Below, in pieces: positions 19,221 to 29,669 of a DNA stretch of 64,000 nt (position 1 is its first letter; every line of letters begins with the position of its first letter). Position numbers and translations under genes: made by a program. Where the stretch lies: NCBI RefSeq assembly GCF_001634285.1, contig NZ_CP015438.1, positions 2,182,001 through 2,246,000 of the forward strand. Direction: 5' to 3'. Below the pieces are notes generated by a model. The model was given only the letters and a program-made list of their open reading frames with translations, searched no databases and had not been told where the DNA came from. Source of the stretch: Anoxybacillus amylolyticus (GTDB lineage Bacteria; Bacillota; Bacilli; Bacillales; Anoxybacillaceae).

Positions 19221-19508
19221 TCAAAACCAAGTTTCACCATCTTCTGGATCTAGTGGCTCTAATAAATATTCTCCATAAAACGTATGCTCATCATCGCCTT
19301 TTCCGCAGTAGAACCAAGCAATGTCGTCATCTATTCTTACTTTTAATTGTACACCACATTCATCACATGTAAGATTTTCTTTTTTTACTTTTTCTTCAAA
19401 TATATTAATTAAACAATCTTCACACACCATTTCGATGTGGTTTATTCTTAAATCACCTGTTTCAAATAATTCGACATCTACACGATTACATTTTGTACAT
19501 TTTTCCAC
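19221..19508 (-). CDS. Small zinc-ribbon-like protein of unknown function
   Basis: 95 aa with four Cys pairs arranged CTKC, CEDC, CDEC plus a late Cys, and an acidic C-terminus (DPEDGETWF). The first two CxxC pairs suggest a zinc-binding fold. GTG start with an AAAGGGGA site. No family recognised. It stands alone between an ISL3 remnant and the sspD end of the defence island. Confidence 0.6.
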   Translation of the reverse strand: MEKCTKCNRVDVELFETGDLRINHIEMVCEDCLINIFEEKVKKENLTCDECGVQLKVRIDDDIAWFYCGKGDDEHTFYGEYLLEPLDPEDGETWF

Positions 19509-19680
19509 AATAATAATCCCCTTTCAGAAATGTTTCACAAAACATAAATACTTTCCTCACATACTTCTCATTGTAGTTGAGCAATTTTTATAGCAATAAC
19601 CCTTGGTGCTAGTTGAGCGCTAGCGATCAACCAGCTGTTTTCTACAAAGAAAAAATACAGAGTTTTGCAAGGAAAAGTGT

Positions 19681-19817
19681 AGAGAATTACAACTTGACAT
19701 AGAGCCTCTGGGGGGGTGATTAAAAAGCCAGGAAGCCAGCAATATCAAGGGCCGGCTATGCCTAAAAAGGCTATCACACCCCCGCTCCATGTAAAGTTGG
19801 CCTAAGACAAATTCTCT
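19681..19817. repeat. 137-bp imperfect palindrome
   Basis: Outer arms AGAGAATT / AATTCTCT, then ACTTGACATAGAGC pairing with GCTCCATGTAAAGT, then GGGGGTGAT with ATCACACCCCC. No coding potential. Could be a MITE or an insertion-element end. The rest of 19509-20004 holds only this and the IS66 fragment at 19851. Confidence 0.55.
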
Positions 19818-19850
19818 GCAGATCTCTGCATTTTTATTTTGCAATAAACA

Positions 19851-19938
19851 CCCTGTTTCATGTACTGCTTTTCATCAGCTAACTAAATAATACCCCAAGC
19901 CCCGACATTCAAAAAGGTGGAAGCTATTTGACGTTTGC
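19851..19938 (+). mobile_element. IS66 right-end fragment
   Basis: Near copy of the last roughly 88 bp of IS66 copy 1 (the tail of tnpC, CTAAATAATACCCC and the inverted end). A loose end of a deleted element, next to sspD. Confidence 0.8.
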
Positions 19939-20004
19939 TGAAAAAATATCTGTTCATAAACAAGAAAATGGTTAATTCACATCAGTTACCCTACTGCAAC
20001 ATAT

Positions 20005-20808
20005 TCACGAATAAGAACATACACACGGAACTGTATCATCTTCTTTTTTCAAAAACTTCTCTATCCCTTCACATTCCATCAGTTCTCGATATTCTTTTAA
20101 TGTGAACGGCTTCCCATCTTTTTTTAATATTGATACATTTTTTTGAAAATAACTACGGAATCTTTCTTCCATTTCCTCTTGTTCTTTGTAGCGCTCTGGC
20201 CAAATTTTATAAAGTTGTGCATAGTGTTGGAAGCCTCCTCGTACACAACGTCCACCACAATTGGCATGTGCAAATCCCAACTCATACATACGAGGTAACC
20301 TAATTCCCCACTCATTTTGAATAATCGCCTTCACATCAATATCAGCTATAAATGTTTCAATCATTGGAAACCTAGTTTCCACCGGTTCGAGCGGAACATG
20401 TTGATAAAACTCCCTCAAATTATCCGCCCGATGCTTCTCATGAGGTCCTATACCAAAATATAAAATAGGTTCTAGGTTTTGTTCATCTCGTAACTCTTCG
20501 ATAAACATAACTGTTTGCCTTACTTTTAATTCTTCTGAACATTTAGCTAGACGTGAATTACCTAAAAAACGGTAATCATAGAAAACCTCTTCTGGAGTGC
20601 GCCCATCTATCCTTTCAGTGATCTCAATCCCTATATACTCTGCTACTTCTTCCATAAAACGATAGTTATCTTCATCTTCCCAAAGCGTATTCGTAAAAAA
20701 GAGAATGCAATTTTCTTTTCCATATGTCTGAACCATTTGATATGCTACATAAGCACTAGCTGCGCCACCACTAAACATAGCGACATGCACTTTTTTTCTA
20801 TCAGTCAC
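20005..20808 (-). CDS. sspD: SspD-like ATP-pyrophosphatase (PAPS-reductase fold), DNA phosphorothioation
   Basis: 267 aa of the adenine-nucleotide alpha-hydrolase/PAPS-reductase superfamily. The PP-loop is MFSGGAASAY (Ser13-Gly-Gly). Cysteines in LAKCSEE, NCGGRC and the C-terminal PCVCSYS could hold an iron-sulfur cluster, as in the DndC proteins that adenylate or activate the DNA backbone for sulfur insertion. It follows the DUF4007 and ATPase genes (12 bases after sspC, GTG start), the gene order of sspB-sspC-sspD in single-strand phosphorothioation systems. BREX type 4 also has a PAPS-reductase-like gene, but its partners (PglZ, BrxL) are absent. Intact. Confidence 0.78.
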   Translation of the reverse strand: MTDRKKVHVAMFSGGAASAYVAYQMVQTYGKENCILFFTNTLWEDEDNYRFMEEVAEYIGIEITERIDGRTPEEVFYDYRFLGNSRLAKCSEELKVRQTVMFIEELRDEQNLEPILYFGIGPHEKHRADNLREFYQHVPLEPVETRFPMIETFIADIDVKAIIQNEWGIRLPRMYELGFAHANCGGRCVRGGFQHYAQLYKIWPERYKEQEEMEERFRSYFQKNVSILKKDGKPFTLKEYRELMECEGIEKFLKKEDDTVPCVCSYS

Positions 20809-20820
20809 AATAACACCCCT

Positions 20821-23800
20821 TTACTTAACAAACTCTTTAACTAATTGATAGATTAAATACTCAATTTCCTCTTGCGGAACAGTTTTCCCACCATTTCTAA
20901 TAATTCGATTAATATTTTGATACAATGTCTGTGATTTAGGTGAAAGATTTACTCGAGAAATAACCTTGGTGTCCCCGTCAATAATTAAATGAATATTTTG
21001 CTCTTTGTTAACGTTTCCGTTCGCTAACTGACTGTACTCATTACTTATCTGATTAAAAAACATTTGCACAGTATTATCAGACCATGTGTCAAAACTTACT
21101 CCTACCATGCGATCAGTTAGCAAATCAAACCAATTTTCAGAATCTGAGTCCAAAATAGCTACCACAAGACGATTTTGCTTTTTAGAAACAGGATCTTGTT
21201 CATTAGCCCAATTAACTAGTTCTTCGTAAGATGAAACATTCATCATTTCATACACTTTGTTCTTAACCTGTTCTTTCTTGTTTATATAAAAACTCTCTAT
21301 AGCTGATACATGTTCTTTTAAAAGCTCTAGATTATTTCCATATTTTTTAATTAACGCTTCAAGCGATTGATTAGGGTTCACTTCAATCTGTCGAATTTTT
21401 TCTTTAAGTTGGATCAACTCTTCTTCCATATCAGAACTTACTTGAGCAAATCGCGACAACGATCTCATCCATCTTAATGAAGCTTTAGCTATTTTTAGAT
21501 GTTTAGGCGCTGCTGCTAACTCATCATCTATATATCTTTCAAACAATCCTTCTAATAATTTAAACAGTTCTTCGTATTCATTTCCAAATTCATAGTAAAA
21601 ATAAATATATTGTTCTGCCTCTTCAATCATCTTAAACAGATTTTCTCCATTAATCTCTGCAACATACATATCATTTCTATAAAAAGAAATATTATCCCAT
21701 TTATCACGAAGTAGACTGACAATATAAATAGGTATTAACGGCTCACGAATCCCGAACGGAGGATTTCTAAGTATATTTACTAAATCACTTAAATCCCCAG
21801 ATGGTTTCTTTTCTAACAGTTCTATTAATGATTTACGCAACAAGCGAAAACTCTCAGATTTAATATTGTCTAATTGTCTAATGTCCAATTGATTGTTCTT
21901 AAATATAGTCGCATAAATTAAATAGTCAGGACCATTTCCAGCGATATTCAAACTAGGTTTATCATGATATTTAATAATATGGTCAACAACGGTATATGCA
22001 GCCTTTAACTGAACACGATTAACAAACTTTCTATTAAAAGAATCATTTCGCACCTCTGGAGTATGCGGATAAATATCAAACATAACATTAGACAGCAATT
22101 TTTCTAAAATATACTCGTTTTTAATTTCCCTTTTTTCTCCACATACAACCCATTCTAATTTTTCTTGAAAGTTAGAGTACCGTCCCACAAATCTCCGAAT
22201 ACCGAAAGATATCTCTTCTCTTTTCAAAATTAACTCTTGTTTTAAGTCTAAATCGCTTTTTAACAAATCGCTATCTTTTAAAAGTAAGTTAACAATCTCG
22301 TACTCTTCAACATATTTATTTACCGAAGCATATTCAAAAGCAGGGACACAATAAAAATTATAAGAATCTTTCTGGTTAAACAATATGGAAATCACGTTTT
22401 CTCGATCAGTAGCTGATTCTAGTAATACTAAATAAATTAATGAGTCAGCTTGCTTTTTGTGATTTAAAACCGATAGATTTCCATTTAGAATGTCAGAGCT
22501 AAAAATAAAATGGACGGAAGCAAAACGAGTCATACTTTTGACATCATTATATTCATTTGCTAAATAAAATTTTTTAACAATATGCTCTTCAAGAATTTGC
22601 AGTCTTTTTTCTCTAGACAAATTTAGGACTTGAAGTTTGTTCTCTATCATTTCATCAATATTAAATGCACTACCTTCAAACAATTCCCAATAACCACGGA
22701 TTGAATTAAAACGAATGGCTTTCATTTTAGTTAGCTCTTTTAAATATGCTTCAACCTCAGACTCTTCTCTGTCCATGGCAAAAGAAATAAACTCTAAAGT
22801 CAATGGGCATTTTGACTGCATTCCAGCAATATTCCATAATGTAATAAACTTTAAAATATTTGAATGCTTTTCTGATAAATTAGGGATTTTTTTAATTAAC
22901 TTCTGATATACATTCAAATCACTAAACTCTTCATATACCTCTATCTCTTCTAGAATTGGGAAGAAATAATCAAACAAATTAGAAGCAGTATACACACTAT
23001 CATATTTAGATACAAAATTTAGTAACCCACCTACTTGAGAACTTTCTAAAAATGTAAATAACGTTCTTTCATTCTGACCAAAAAGACTAGAAAGAGTAGG
23101 TAACAAAGCCAGAGATACAGGATGAAGTGGATATGCACCTTGAACCACGAGATTTTCGATCTCAACCTGATTTAATTCTGGAAAAATAGAAAACCTACGT
23201 AGATAGCGTATGTACTCTTTTTCCTTATCTTCTGTAATCTTCTTCCCGCTATACAACTCACGAAGAACATTTTGTATTAACCGCACATACGTTGCACGGT
23301 CATTTTCAATATGGTAAAGGACATACCTTTTCTCAATTCTTTGAAATTCACTTCGGTATTCATCACTATACCTAAAGAAATAGTGTCGAAGATTTTTGTG
23401 AGTAATATACATCAAATGAAAATTATTAGTATTGTGATCTGCAAGTTCGGCTAGATCTTGAATATCTTGCATTGTCTGATGAATCTGTTCAACAGGCATA
23501 TTCTGGAGAAATCTCCCGAATTCGTCGTAAACCATAAAAATCCCTATATTTTTTTTATCAAGCTCTTTTAATACGTACTGCACCTGCGATATAAAATCAT
23601 CTTCATAGTCTATGACAAATTGTGCTCCGGACGTAAGGGATGGATAAATGGTTTTGAACCACTCAATTTCCATTTCATTGAAACTAAGTAATTCCAATCT
23701 CCATAACTCTAGGTCTTTCTTACACTCACGTAACAATTTCAAAAAATGATCGTATGTTTTAGGATAGTCATTCTCCCACATATCGATAATAGATAAAATT

Positions 23801-24231
23801 TTACTCACGATTCCTGGAACAACAATCGGAATTTTATTTTCTTTAAGTGTTCTGACTATTGCTGATAATACCGCTTGTCTAAAAGTACCTTCATACCCGT
23901 TTAAAATTACTGGTAGATATATTCTTTTTTGATTTCGTACTTTATCTAGTTCCCTATAGATTTCATCATCCACTTGATTAAACTTCTCTACAAGAACATT
24001 AAATGTTTCTTTTTCAACTACTTTCGATACAATGCTACTTACTAAAGTTCCGAGCAAAGATTTACCGGTTCCGTACGGACCAACAACAATGTGCGCCTTT
24101 GACCCAGTACCGTTAAAGCCTTTCAACAAACCTCTAAGAACTTCCGCATGCGAAGGGGTCGGAATATACCTTTCAAAAAACTCCTTTTTTCCAAAGTCAA
24201 ACTTGATGTTAACGCTAGCTTTAAAAGTCAT
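20821..24231 (-). CDS. sspC: SspC-like P-loop ATPase, DNA phosphorothioation
   Basis: 1136-aa ATPase. Walker A VVGPYGTGKSLLG lies at residues 49-60, a Walker B-like FMVYDEFGRFLQ follows near 255-265, and the rest is mainly helical with Lys/Glu-rich segments. Its start overlaps the sspB stop (ATGA), so the two are coupled, and sspD follows by 12 bases. SspC is described as the ATPase of the SspBCD modification complex; the call rests on this context plus the P-loop. The DEFGR motif is shared with the 1419-aa ATPase at 25396, suggesting the two are paralogues. It appears intact. Confidence 0.7.
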   Translation of the reverse strand: MTFKASVNIKFDFGKKEFFERYIPTPSHAEVLRGLLKGFNGTGSKAHIVVGPYGTGKSLLGTLVSSIVSKVVEKETFNVLVEKFNQVDDEIYRELDKVRNQKRIYLPVILNGYEGTFRQAVLSAIVRTLKENKIPIVVPGIVSKILSIIDMWENDYPKTYDHFLKLLRECKKDLELWRLELLSFNEMEIEWFKTIYPSLTSGAQFVIDYEDDFISQVQYVLKELDKKNIGIFMVYDEFGRFLQNMPVEQIHQTMQDIQDLAELADHNTNNFHLMYITHKNLRHYFFRYSDEYRSEFQRIEKRYVLYHIENDRATYVRLIQNVLRELYSGKKITEDKEKEYIRYLRRFSIFPELNQVEIENLVVQGAYPLHPVSLALLPTLSSLFGQNERTLFTFLESSQVGGLLNFVSKYDSVYTASNLFDYFFPILEEIEVYEEFSDLNVYQKLIKKIPNLSEKHSNILKFITLWNIAGMQSKCPLTLEFISFAMDREESEVEAYLKELTKMKAIRFNSIRGYWELFEGSAFNIDEMIENKLQVLNLSREKRLQILEEHIVKKFYLANEYNDVKSMTRFASVHFIFSSDILNGNLSVLNHKKQADSLIYLVLLESATDRENVISILFNQKDSYNFYCVPAFEYASVNKYVEEYEIVNLLLKDSDLLKSDLDLKQELILKREEISFGIRRFVGRYSNFQEKLEWVVCGEKREIKNEYILEKLLSNVMFDIYPHTPEVRNDSFNRKFVNRVQLKAAYTVVDHIIKYHDKPSLNIAGNGPDYLIYATIFKNNQLDIRQLDNIKSESFRLLRKSLIELLEKKPSGDLSDLVNILRNPPFGIREPLIPIYIVSLLRDKWDNISFYRNDMYVAEINGENLFKMIEEAEQYIYFYYEFGNEYEELFKLLEGLFERYIDDELAAAPKHLKIAKASLRWMRSLSRFAQVSSDMEEELIQLKEKIRQIEVNPNQSLEALIKKYGNNLELLKEHVSAIESFYINKKEQVKNKVYEMMNVSSYEELVNWANEQDPVSKKQNRLVVAILDSDSENWFDLLTDRMVGVSFDTWSDNTVQMFFNQISNEYSQLANGNVNKEQNIHLIIDGDTKVISRVNLSPKSQTLYQNINRIIRNGGKTVPQEEIEYLIYQLVKEFVK

Positions 24232-25106
24232 ACTAAAGTCTCAACCTTTCTTTCGTACTCATATCTGAGATAATCAATTGCAGAAATAGACGGAAGTTTC
24301 ACTGTATCGAGATTGTTAGTACGTGTGAATGAAATTTTATAAACCGGGTGATTGGTGAGAATCTCTAGAGCATTAACAACTGTTGCCCGATTCATATTAA
24401 AAATTCTTCCCCATAACCCCTCTTCAGTAACAATTTCATCCACCGCTATTGTTTCTACACCTTTTCTTTCCCGATAATCCAGTAGTGAATACATTAAAGC
24501 GGCAACACCTATATTCTCTATCCTTCCATCTCGTTTACGCACCATTCCATTTTTCTCTTCTAACAAACTTATTTTATAGATCGGACTCTGAATTACTTCT
24601 TCCGGATCAAACGTGGTTTGTCCAGCAGTATACAATTTTATTAAACACTCAATATCACGTTTTAAAGATTTTGTTGATATTTCGCGTTTCTCTTCTCTAC
24701 TTACCCACTCAACAAACAACTGTAACAATTCCTCTTTCAAAAGAGATTGTTGACGCAAAATATTAAAAAACCAGTACCAAGCAGTAGCAGGCTCTCTTTC
24801 TTTTGTAAGTTCATAGTGCAAAATAGAGGCTGTATCAGAGAATCTAACAAACCTATCAAATCTATAAATAATCTCGCCCAGCGGTGTTACATGATGTACT
24901 TTTTTCTGCTCACCATTAAACTTTTCTTGAACTATACGTGTAGCTATTAACCAAAACCGTAAAGACTGTAGCATATTCTTTCCTAATCCAATTATTTCAA
25001 AAGAATCTTTATTATAGAAAAAACGTTCATCTTCCATTAAATTCTTTATCCCTTTACTTAACCATCGATCGCGTAAATAAAAGCTTTGATGTTGACCATA
25101 AGCCAT
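24228..25106 (-). CDS. sspB: SspB-like DUF4007 protein, DNA phosphorothioation
   Basis: 292 aa with the DUF4007 signature: GQHQSFYLRDRWLSKGIKNL at the N-terminus, IIGLGKNMLQSLRFWLIATR (the LGxGKNM motif), TPLGEIIY and a WYWFFN motif. In SspABCD systems the DUF4007 protein SspB is reported to nick DNA so that sulfur can be placed on one strand. First gene of the sspB-sspC-sspD unit, ATG start with an AGGAGGAAG site. Its upstream side carries a MITE (25230-25372), which now separates it from the 1419-aa ATPase gene. Intact. Confidence 0.85.
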   Translation of the reverse strand: MAYGQHQSFYLRDRWLSKGIKNLMEDERFFYNKDSFEIIGLGKNMLQSLRFWLIATRIVQEKFNGEQKKVHHVTPLGEIIYRFDRFVRFSDTASILHYELTKEREPATAWYWFFNILRQQSLLKEELLQLFVEWVSREEKREISTKSLKRDIECLIKLYTAGQTTFDPEEVIQSPIYKISLLEEKNGMVRKRDGRIENIGVAALMYSLLDYRERKGVETIAVDEIVTEEGLWGRIFNMNRATVVNALEILTNHPVYKISFTRTNNLDTVKLPSISAIDYLRYEYERKVETLV

Positions 25107-25229
25107 TGTCTACTTCCTCCTACTGTTGGAACATTCTGTCCAAATACAAAAATACATAGAAAAGAAGACATCTAGATAATTATTATCTAGATGCTCCCTT
25201 GTATCTATAACACAAAAATACAGTTAAAT

Positions 25230-25372
25230 GGTTCATCACCACAACATGTACTTGACAAGTGATACGCTTTCTTGAACAAGAATGTGCAAAAATCATTGGT
25301 TTGCTGATTCTTCCTCGCAAGCGTCAGTAGAGCCTGTTATAAAAAATCAAGCACAACTTTTGGTGAAGAGCC
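25230..25372 (-). repeat. ISL3-derived MITE, copy 2, with perfect target duplication
   Basis: 143 bp, inverted relative to the other two copies, flanked by AGTTAAAT on both sides (25222-25229 and 25373-25380). Eight-bp duplications fit ISL3. It sits in the sspB upstream region and may affect its expression. Confidence 0.93.
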
Positions 25373-25395
25373 AGTTAAATATATTAATGGAATTA

Positions 25396-28300
25396 TTAAG
25401 AAACGGCACTCACCATATTCTTCATCTTTAACAAAGCAATCTCCTTCTCCTCATCAGACAACTTTGAAAACAAAATAATCACTGCTTCTACTTGCAGTTC
25501 ACTTAACCGATTATTCACTAACCCTCTTGCCTCTTTGAGAGAATAAAGAGTTGATTCACTTAAGTATGGTGGGATTATATTTGTATCCTTTATCCAAGTC
25601 GCGCAACGTGACGCATCCCAATTAGGAACTTCATTAGTTAATGACGAAAGATAGTTTTGTTTCCATCTTTCTTCAAGATCATTCAAGCGCTCAAGCAAAT
25701 ATTTTTCATGCGCATCAATAATTAATGAAAAATCAACTTCTGACTCATAGTCTCCCCATTTGTCTCGCAAAGCATTGAATTCATTAATTAGTTCTTTTCT
25801 ATTATCAGAGAATTTTTCAAGATTATAAACATCATTTAGGAAGTTCTGTACATCGTTCGCCACTTGCTCTATCCCCTCTCGATCAATATCTCTAATCGAT
25901 TTTCCAAGGATTGTTCTTACTCGAGACAAAAATTCTTTACAATCTTGAACACTTAGTAAATTATATATCACATCATATATTTCTGAAACTTCTTCTTTAA
26001 GTTTATTCAAATATTCATCTGCTTTATTTATATTTGATTCGATTTTTTGATAGTATTCATGTAAATAACTTTTATTCACCGGATAGTTTTCTAGTAATTT
26101 CAAAATTTCTTGTCCATCATTTTTTATTTTCATCAGTTCATTGTATCCGGATGTTGGAGATGGCTTGTTATTATTAAGATAATTTTGTACTGTTTCATTA
26201 ATATTTTGCAATTTTTGTATAATCGTCAAATCATCCAAGATTTTATCAAGCTTTGTTCTTAATTTGCGTGCCAAATCTCGATAATCGTATTTAGTTAAAG
26301 AATCTATTAAGTGAAGAACCCATTTTTCAAAAGCAGATACTTGAGCGTAGCTTTGACATTTTAAATTATTTATAAAATGCTCAAATTCCTCTTGAATAAG
26401 GCTATGGCATGCTAATTCCATTTGACGAGCTTCCTCAAGATGCTTTTGATTGTACAAGTATCTCGTTGAATCTCCAATCATCCCTTGGATGTTTTGACAC
26501 TCATCTAACACCTCGAATATTAGCCTAAATTGCTTCTCTCTTTTTCCATCCTCTAATTTAGATCTTAAACTCCCAAACAGTTCAGTATTATTTTTGTGTA
26601 ATTTCAACCCCTCTTTCAAAATCAACTCCATATTAATTATTTTGTCCTCAAGCTCTTTTGGTAGATCTTCTTCTTGCTTTAGTTTTTGATACTCTGCCCA
26701 TAATGATGGGCACATATCTATATCATTATTTTTTTCAACTTTATTATACAAAACTAAATATCGCCCTGCAGATTTTTCAGGATCGACTTTAATGACTGTA
26801 GTATCAAACAGCTTCTTAAAATCTACCTCTTTATCTGCAAATACCTCATTCCCCCATTCCTCGAGGCGTAAACGCACATTGCCAATACTTACCCGAATCT
26901 CAAGTTTTCTTTGCATTAAGTACGTAGCAATTAGTAAAGCCAAAGCATAGTCATTAATTCCATAAGGCGGTTTCTGGTAAACATCAAAAATTTTACTTAC
27001 TTCTACCTCTTCGCTTTGAGCAACTAACTCGTCTATTTCTCCATATATTTGTCTTATTTTTAAGTTAGTTGGAGAAATAACTTGATAATCACTGTTGAAT
27101 ATTCCCCATGATCCTGTTCTTCCCTCAAACAAAATCCCTTCGATGCGATTCCTAATTTCAGTTGTTTCTGAATGAATAATTTGGAAAGTTGCACCTGATA
27201 AAATAAGTCTTCCTATTCGGGATAAATTTTTCTTAGCTTTTCCTAATGATTTATTGTTAAATTCTGTAAAAGGAAACGAAATAACATCTGGATACAATTC
27301 TTCGAACAACGCTTCAAAATAGAGTTTAGGACGTTTATCAACTCTACTAACTCCGTCTCCAGTCAATATTGTACGCTTTGACATAAGCTCATTAAATCGA
27401 TCTCTAACCAAATTCTCTGTCTTCTCTCTAAACTCCGGAATAAATCGATAAAACTTCGCTTTTTCTTGTTCTGTAAATAAATTAGAAATCTGATATTCGA
27501 CTAAACTATTATAGAAATCGCTGTTTTGATCATCCAGTACAAAGAAAACAATAGGTATTTTGTCAAACTCAAATCGTTTTAACAACTTTGAAACTTTTTC
27601 AATTTCTTCTGTATCAGTTCCCGCCGGAACATAGAGCCACACTAATTTTCCCTTCGGTTTTTCTGGAGAAGTTGATAATTCCCAATCATTTTTTAATCGA
27701 AGCAGAAAATCTTTCCCTACATCTCCAATGTGAACTATTTGTTGACTAAATTTCCACTCATTTGTGGTTATATTGTTTTTTATCCCAAACGACGTATCTG
27801 TAACCTCTAATGGTAAGACTTGTTGCACAGCATTATCGAAAAATAAGCTAAGGTTCAACTCTAATTTTCTTCTTTTCTCGTTGATTAGCCTTTTGAAATC
27901 ATTAATCCCCGTGGCATCAGCAATAAAATCAAATACATTAGCACTTTCGTCATAACTAATAACACCAAGTTCGTGTTCTAGCTCAGTTACAATTTCATTT
28001 ACTTCTTTGAATGTCAATTGTGCAATATAGGCAAGTAACTGTTTCGTTTCTTCTAGAGACCTAGTTTTAAACTTTCCGATTCTAGCAACAAGGTTTGCCG
28101 CTAAAACTTCCTTCTGTCTTTCATCCAACTTATCTCCGTGTTTTATTAATATTTGATTGTAAAGAATACAGTATTCACTCTGCTTTCTCCCTTCTTGTTC
28201 AGCAGCTAAAAGTTCTTTAAAAAACTCTGATCTTACTATCCTCGTTGCTGGAACAGTGCATAGATCCCCGAACTCACTCAAAATGTTATTTGCTTCTAAA

Positions 28301-29655
28301 TCTATTTGTCTTTCTAAAAAAGTTAAAGAAGATCTTTGCTGAAGCCAAGAAGAAAGATTGGATAGCATCCATGTAGTTAATGGATGTAATGGATAGGCTC
28401 CTTCTAAAACTATTTTTCTAAAATGCTCAAAATCCCCCCATACACTAGAATTTTTCGAGTGAGGAGACCAAGCTAAAAATTTTTCATGGAATAACTTCCA
28501 CTCATCCTTATTCTTCTCGATTTTGTTAACAACTAATCTTTTGAACTCATTACTATCTTTTCTTTCTATTAAATTAGCGAAAATAGTTTCTAGATTTGAT
28601 GACAAATGTATTTTTTCACTCGCTTCGTATCTACCGATATAGCGACTTATATTTGCTGTTCTATCTACCCTAGTGAGGTACGACTTTAGATCAGATTGTA
28701 TAAAACCAACAAAAACGATTTTATCACTACTGTCTTGAACAGCCTCATAAATCTGTTGGAGGGCGGAATCACCTGCTCTTGTAGGGTAGGCAGAAGCAAA
28801 CTCTATATATCTTCCAAACTCATCAAAAAATACTAAGACTTTATTAAATTTTCCTCTATCCCCACATAAATGTTCAGCTATTTTAGAAAGCACATCCCCA
28901 GCTGAAATTCCTTCATCCCATCTAATATATGTTCCGTTTATTTGGTAATAAACCTTATTTATAACTTCAAACACATTAGGATCTTGTAAGATATTTTCTA
29001 GAAGATAATTTTTTAAATTTACGTAATCCGCTACACTAAGAATTTCTTGTGCATATTCCTCATATAAGTTTTCGTAATTTTCATAAGTATTGTTGACGAA
29101 ATTTTTAGCAATATCATACGATTTTGTAATACTTTTCAAAAATTCTCCGTCTACGCCTTGCAAATCTAAAACTTTCTGCGTTGCATTTAATATCTCATAG
29201 TTTAAGTTAAAATCTCTCATCCCATTTAGAACAAGCACTAAGTTAGGTTTCAATGAATATTCTTTAATTTCTTTCCCTATTTTGCCATCTACTTTTTCTA
29301 TGTTTGAGATAATATCCTTTTGTGTTGATGCATTCCCACTAAATAAACTTGCTAAAGTTAACGCTAAATGTGATTTACCTGTTCCGTACGGAGCAATAAC
29401 CATAAAGAAATTAGATAGGCTACTATCACCGTATAACTTATTAGCTAAAATATTAGCGAAGGTGGCCGTATCGACTAAACGATGGGTTTTATACGTTAGA
29501 TCATCTTCAAAGACACCGAAATACTCCGGTCCATGAAACACAAAACTTTTAGCTACTTCTTCTTGTTTTTCCTTGTTATAATACCAATCGACTTGTACCG
29601 CACCGTTGAAATATAGTTCCTTTTTAAATCGAATGACATCCTTAAGGTATATCAT
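25396..29655 (-). CDS. Large P-loop ATPase paired with a DUF4007-like protein
   Basis: 1419 aa. Walker A APYGTGKSHLALTL lies at residues 88-101 and Walker B VLVFFDEFGRYIE near 275-287; the C-terminal third is coiled-coil-like (repeated Lys/Glu/Leu helices around INKADEYLNKLKEEVSEIYD). The PYGTGKS and DEFGR motifs link it to the SspC-like protein downstream, so it may be a second SspC-type ATPase working with the small DUF4007-like protein 14 bases upstream. ATG start after a GAGGGAG site. Very AT-rich. Function is inferred only from context: part of the modification or restriction arm of the phosphorothioation island, or a separate defence module. Confidence 0.65.
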   Translation of the reverse strand: MIYLKDVIRFKKELYFNGAVQVDWYYNKEKQEEVAKSFVFHGPEYFGVFEDDLTYKTHRLVDTATFANILANKLYGDSSLSNFFMVIAPYGTGKSHLALTLASLFSGNASTQKDIISNIEKVDGKIGKEIKEYSLKPNLVLVLNGMRDFNLNYEILNATQKVLDLQGVDGEFLKSITKSYDIAKNFVNNTYENYENLYEEYAQEILSVADYVNLKNYLLENILQDPNVFEVINKVYYQINGTYIRWDEGISAGDVLSKIAEHLCGDRGKFNKVLVFFDEFGRYIEFASAYPTRAGDSALQQIYEAVQDSSDKIVFVGFIQSDLKSYLTRVDRTANISRYIGRYEASEKIHLSSNLETIFANLIERKDSNEFKRLVVNKIEKNKDEWKLFHEKFLAWSPHSKNSSVWGDFEHFRKIVLEGAYPLHPLTTWMLSNLSSWLQQRSSLTFLERQIDLEANNILSEFGDLCTVPATRIVRSEFFKELLAAEQEGRKQSEYCILYNQILIKHGDKLDERQKEVLAANLVARIGKFKTRSLEETKQLLAYIAQLTFKEVNEIVTELEHELGVISYDESANVFDFIADATGINDFKRLINEKRRKLELNLSLFFDNAVQQVLPLEVTDTSFGIKNNITTNEWKFSQQIVHIGDVGKDFLLRLKNDWELSTSPEKPKGKLVWLYVPAGTDTEEIEKVSKLLKRFEFDKIPIVFFVLDDQNSDFYNSLVEYQISNLFTEQEKAKFYRFIPEFREKTENLVRDRFNELMSKRTILTGDGVSRVDKRPKLYFEALFEELYPDVISFPFTEFNNKSLGKAKKNLSRIGRLILSGATFQIIHSETTEIRNRIEGILFEGRTGSWGIFNSDYQVISPTNLKIRQIYGEIDELVAQSEEVEVSKIFDVYQKPPYGINDYALALLIATYLMQRKLEIRVSIGNVRLRLEEWGNEVFADKEVDFKKLFDTTVIKVDPEKSAGRYLVLYNKVEKNNDIDMCPSLWAEYQKLKQEEDLPKELEDKIINMELILKEGLKLHKNNTELFGSLRSKLEDGKREKQFRLIFEVLDECQNIQGMIGDSTRYLYNQKHLEEARQMELACHSLIQEEFEHFINNLKCQSYAQVSAFEKWVLHLIDSLTKYDYRDLARKLRTKLDKILDDLTIIQKLQNINETVQNYLNNNKPSPTSGYNELMKIKNDGQEILKLLENYPVNKSYLHEYYQKIESNINKADEYLNKLKEEVSEIYDVIYNLLSVQDCKEFLSRVRTILGKSIRDIDREGIEQVANDVQNFLNDVYNLEKFSDNRKELINEFNALRDKWGDYESEVDFSLIIDAHEKYLLERLNDLEERWKQNYLSSLTNEVPNWDASRCATWIKDTNIIPPYLSESTLYSLKEARGLVNNRLSELQVEAVIILFSKLSDEEKEIALLKMKNMVSAVS

Positions 29656-29669
29656 AGTCTCCCTCTTTC

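Noticed and set aside
20005-24231. BREX type 4 system (PAPS-reductase plus ATPase)
   Set aside because: PglZ and BrxL are absent, while a DUF4007 protein and DptFGH-type genes are present, favouring an Ssp/Dpt phosphorothioation system.
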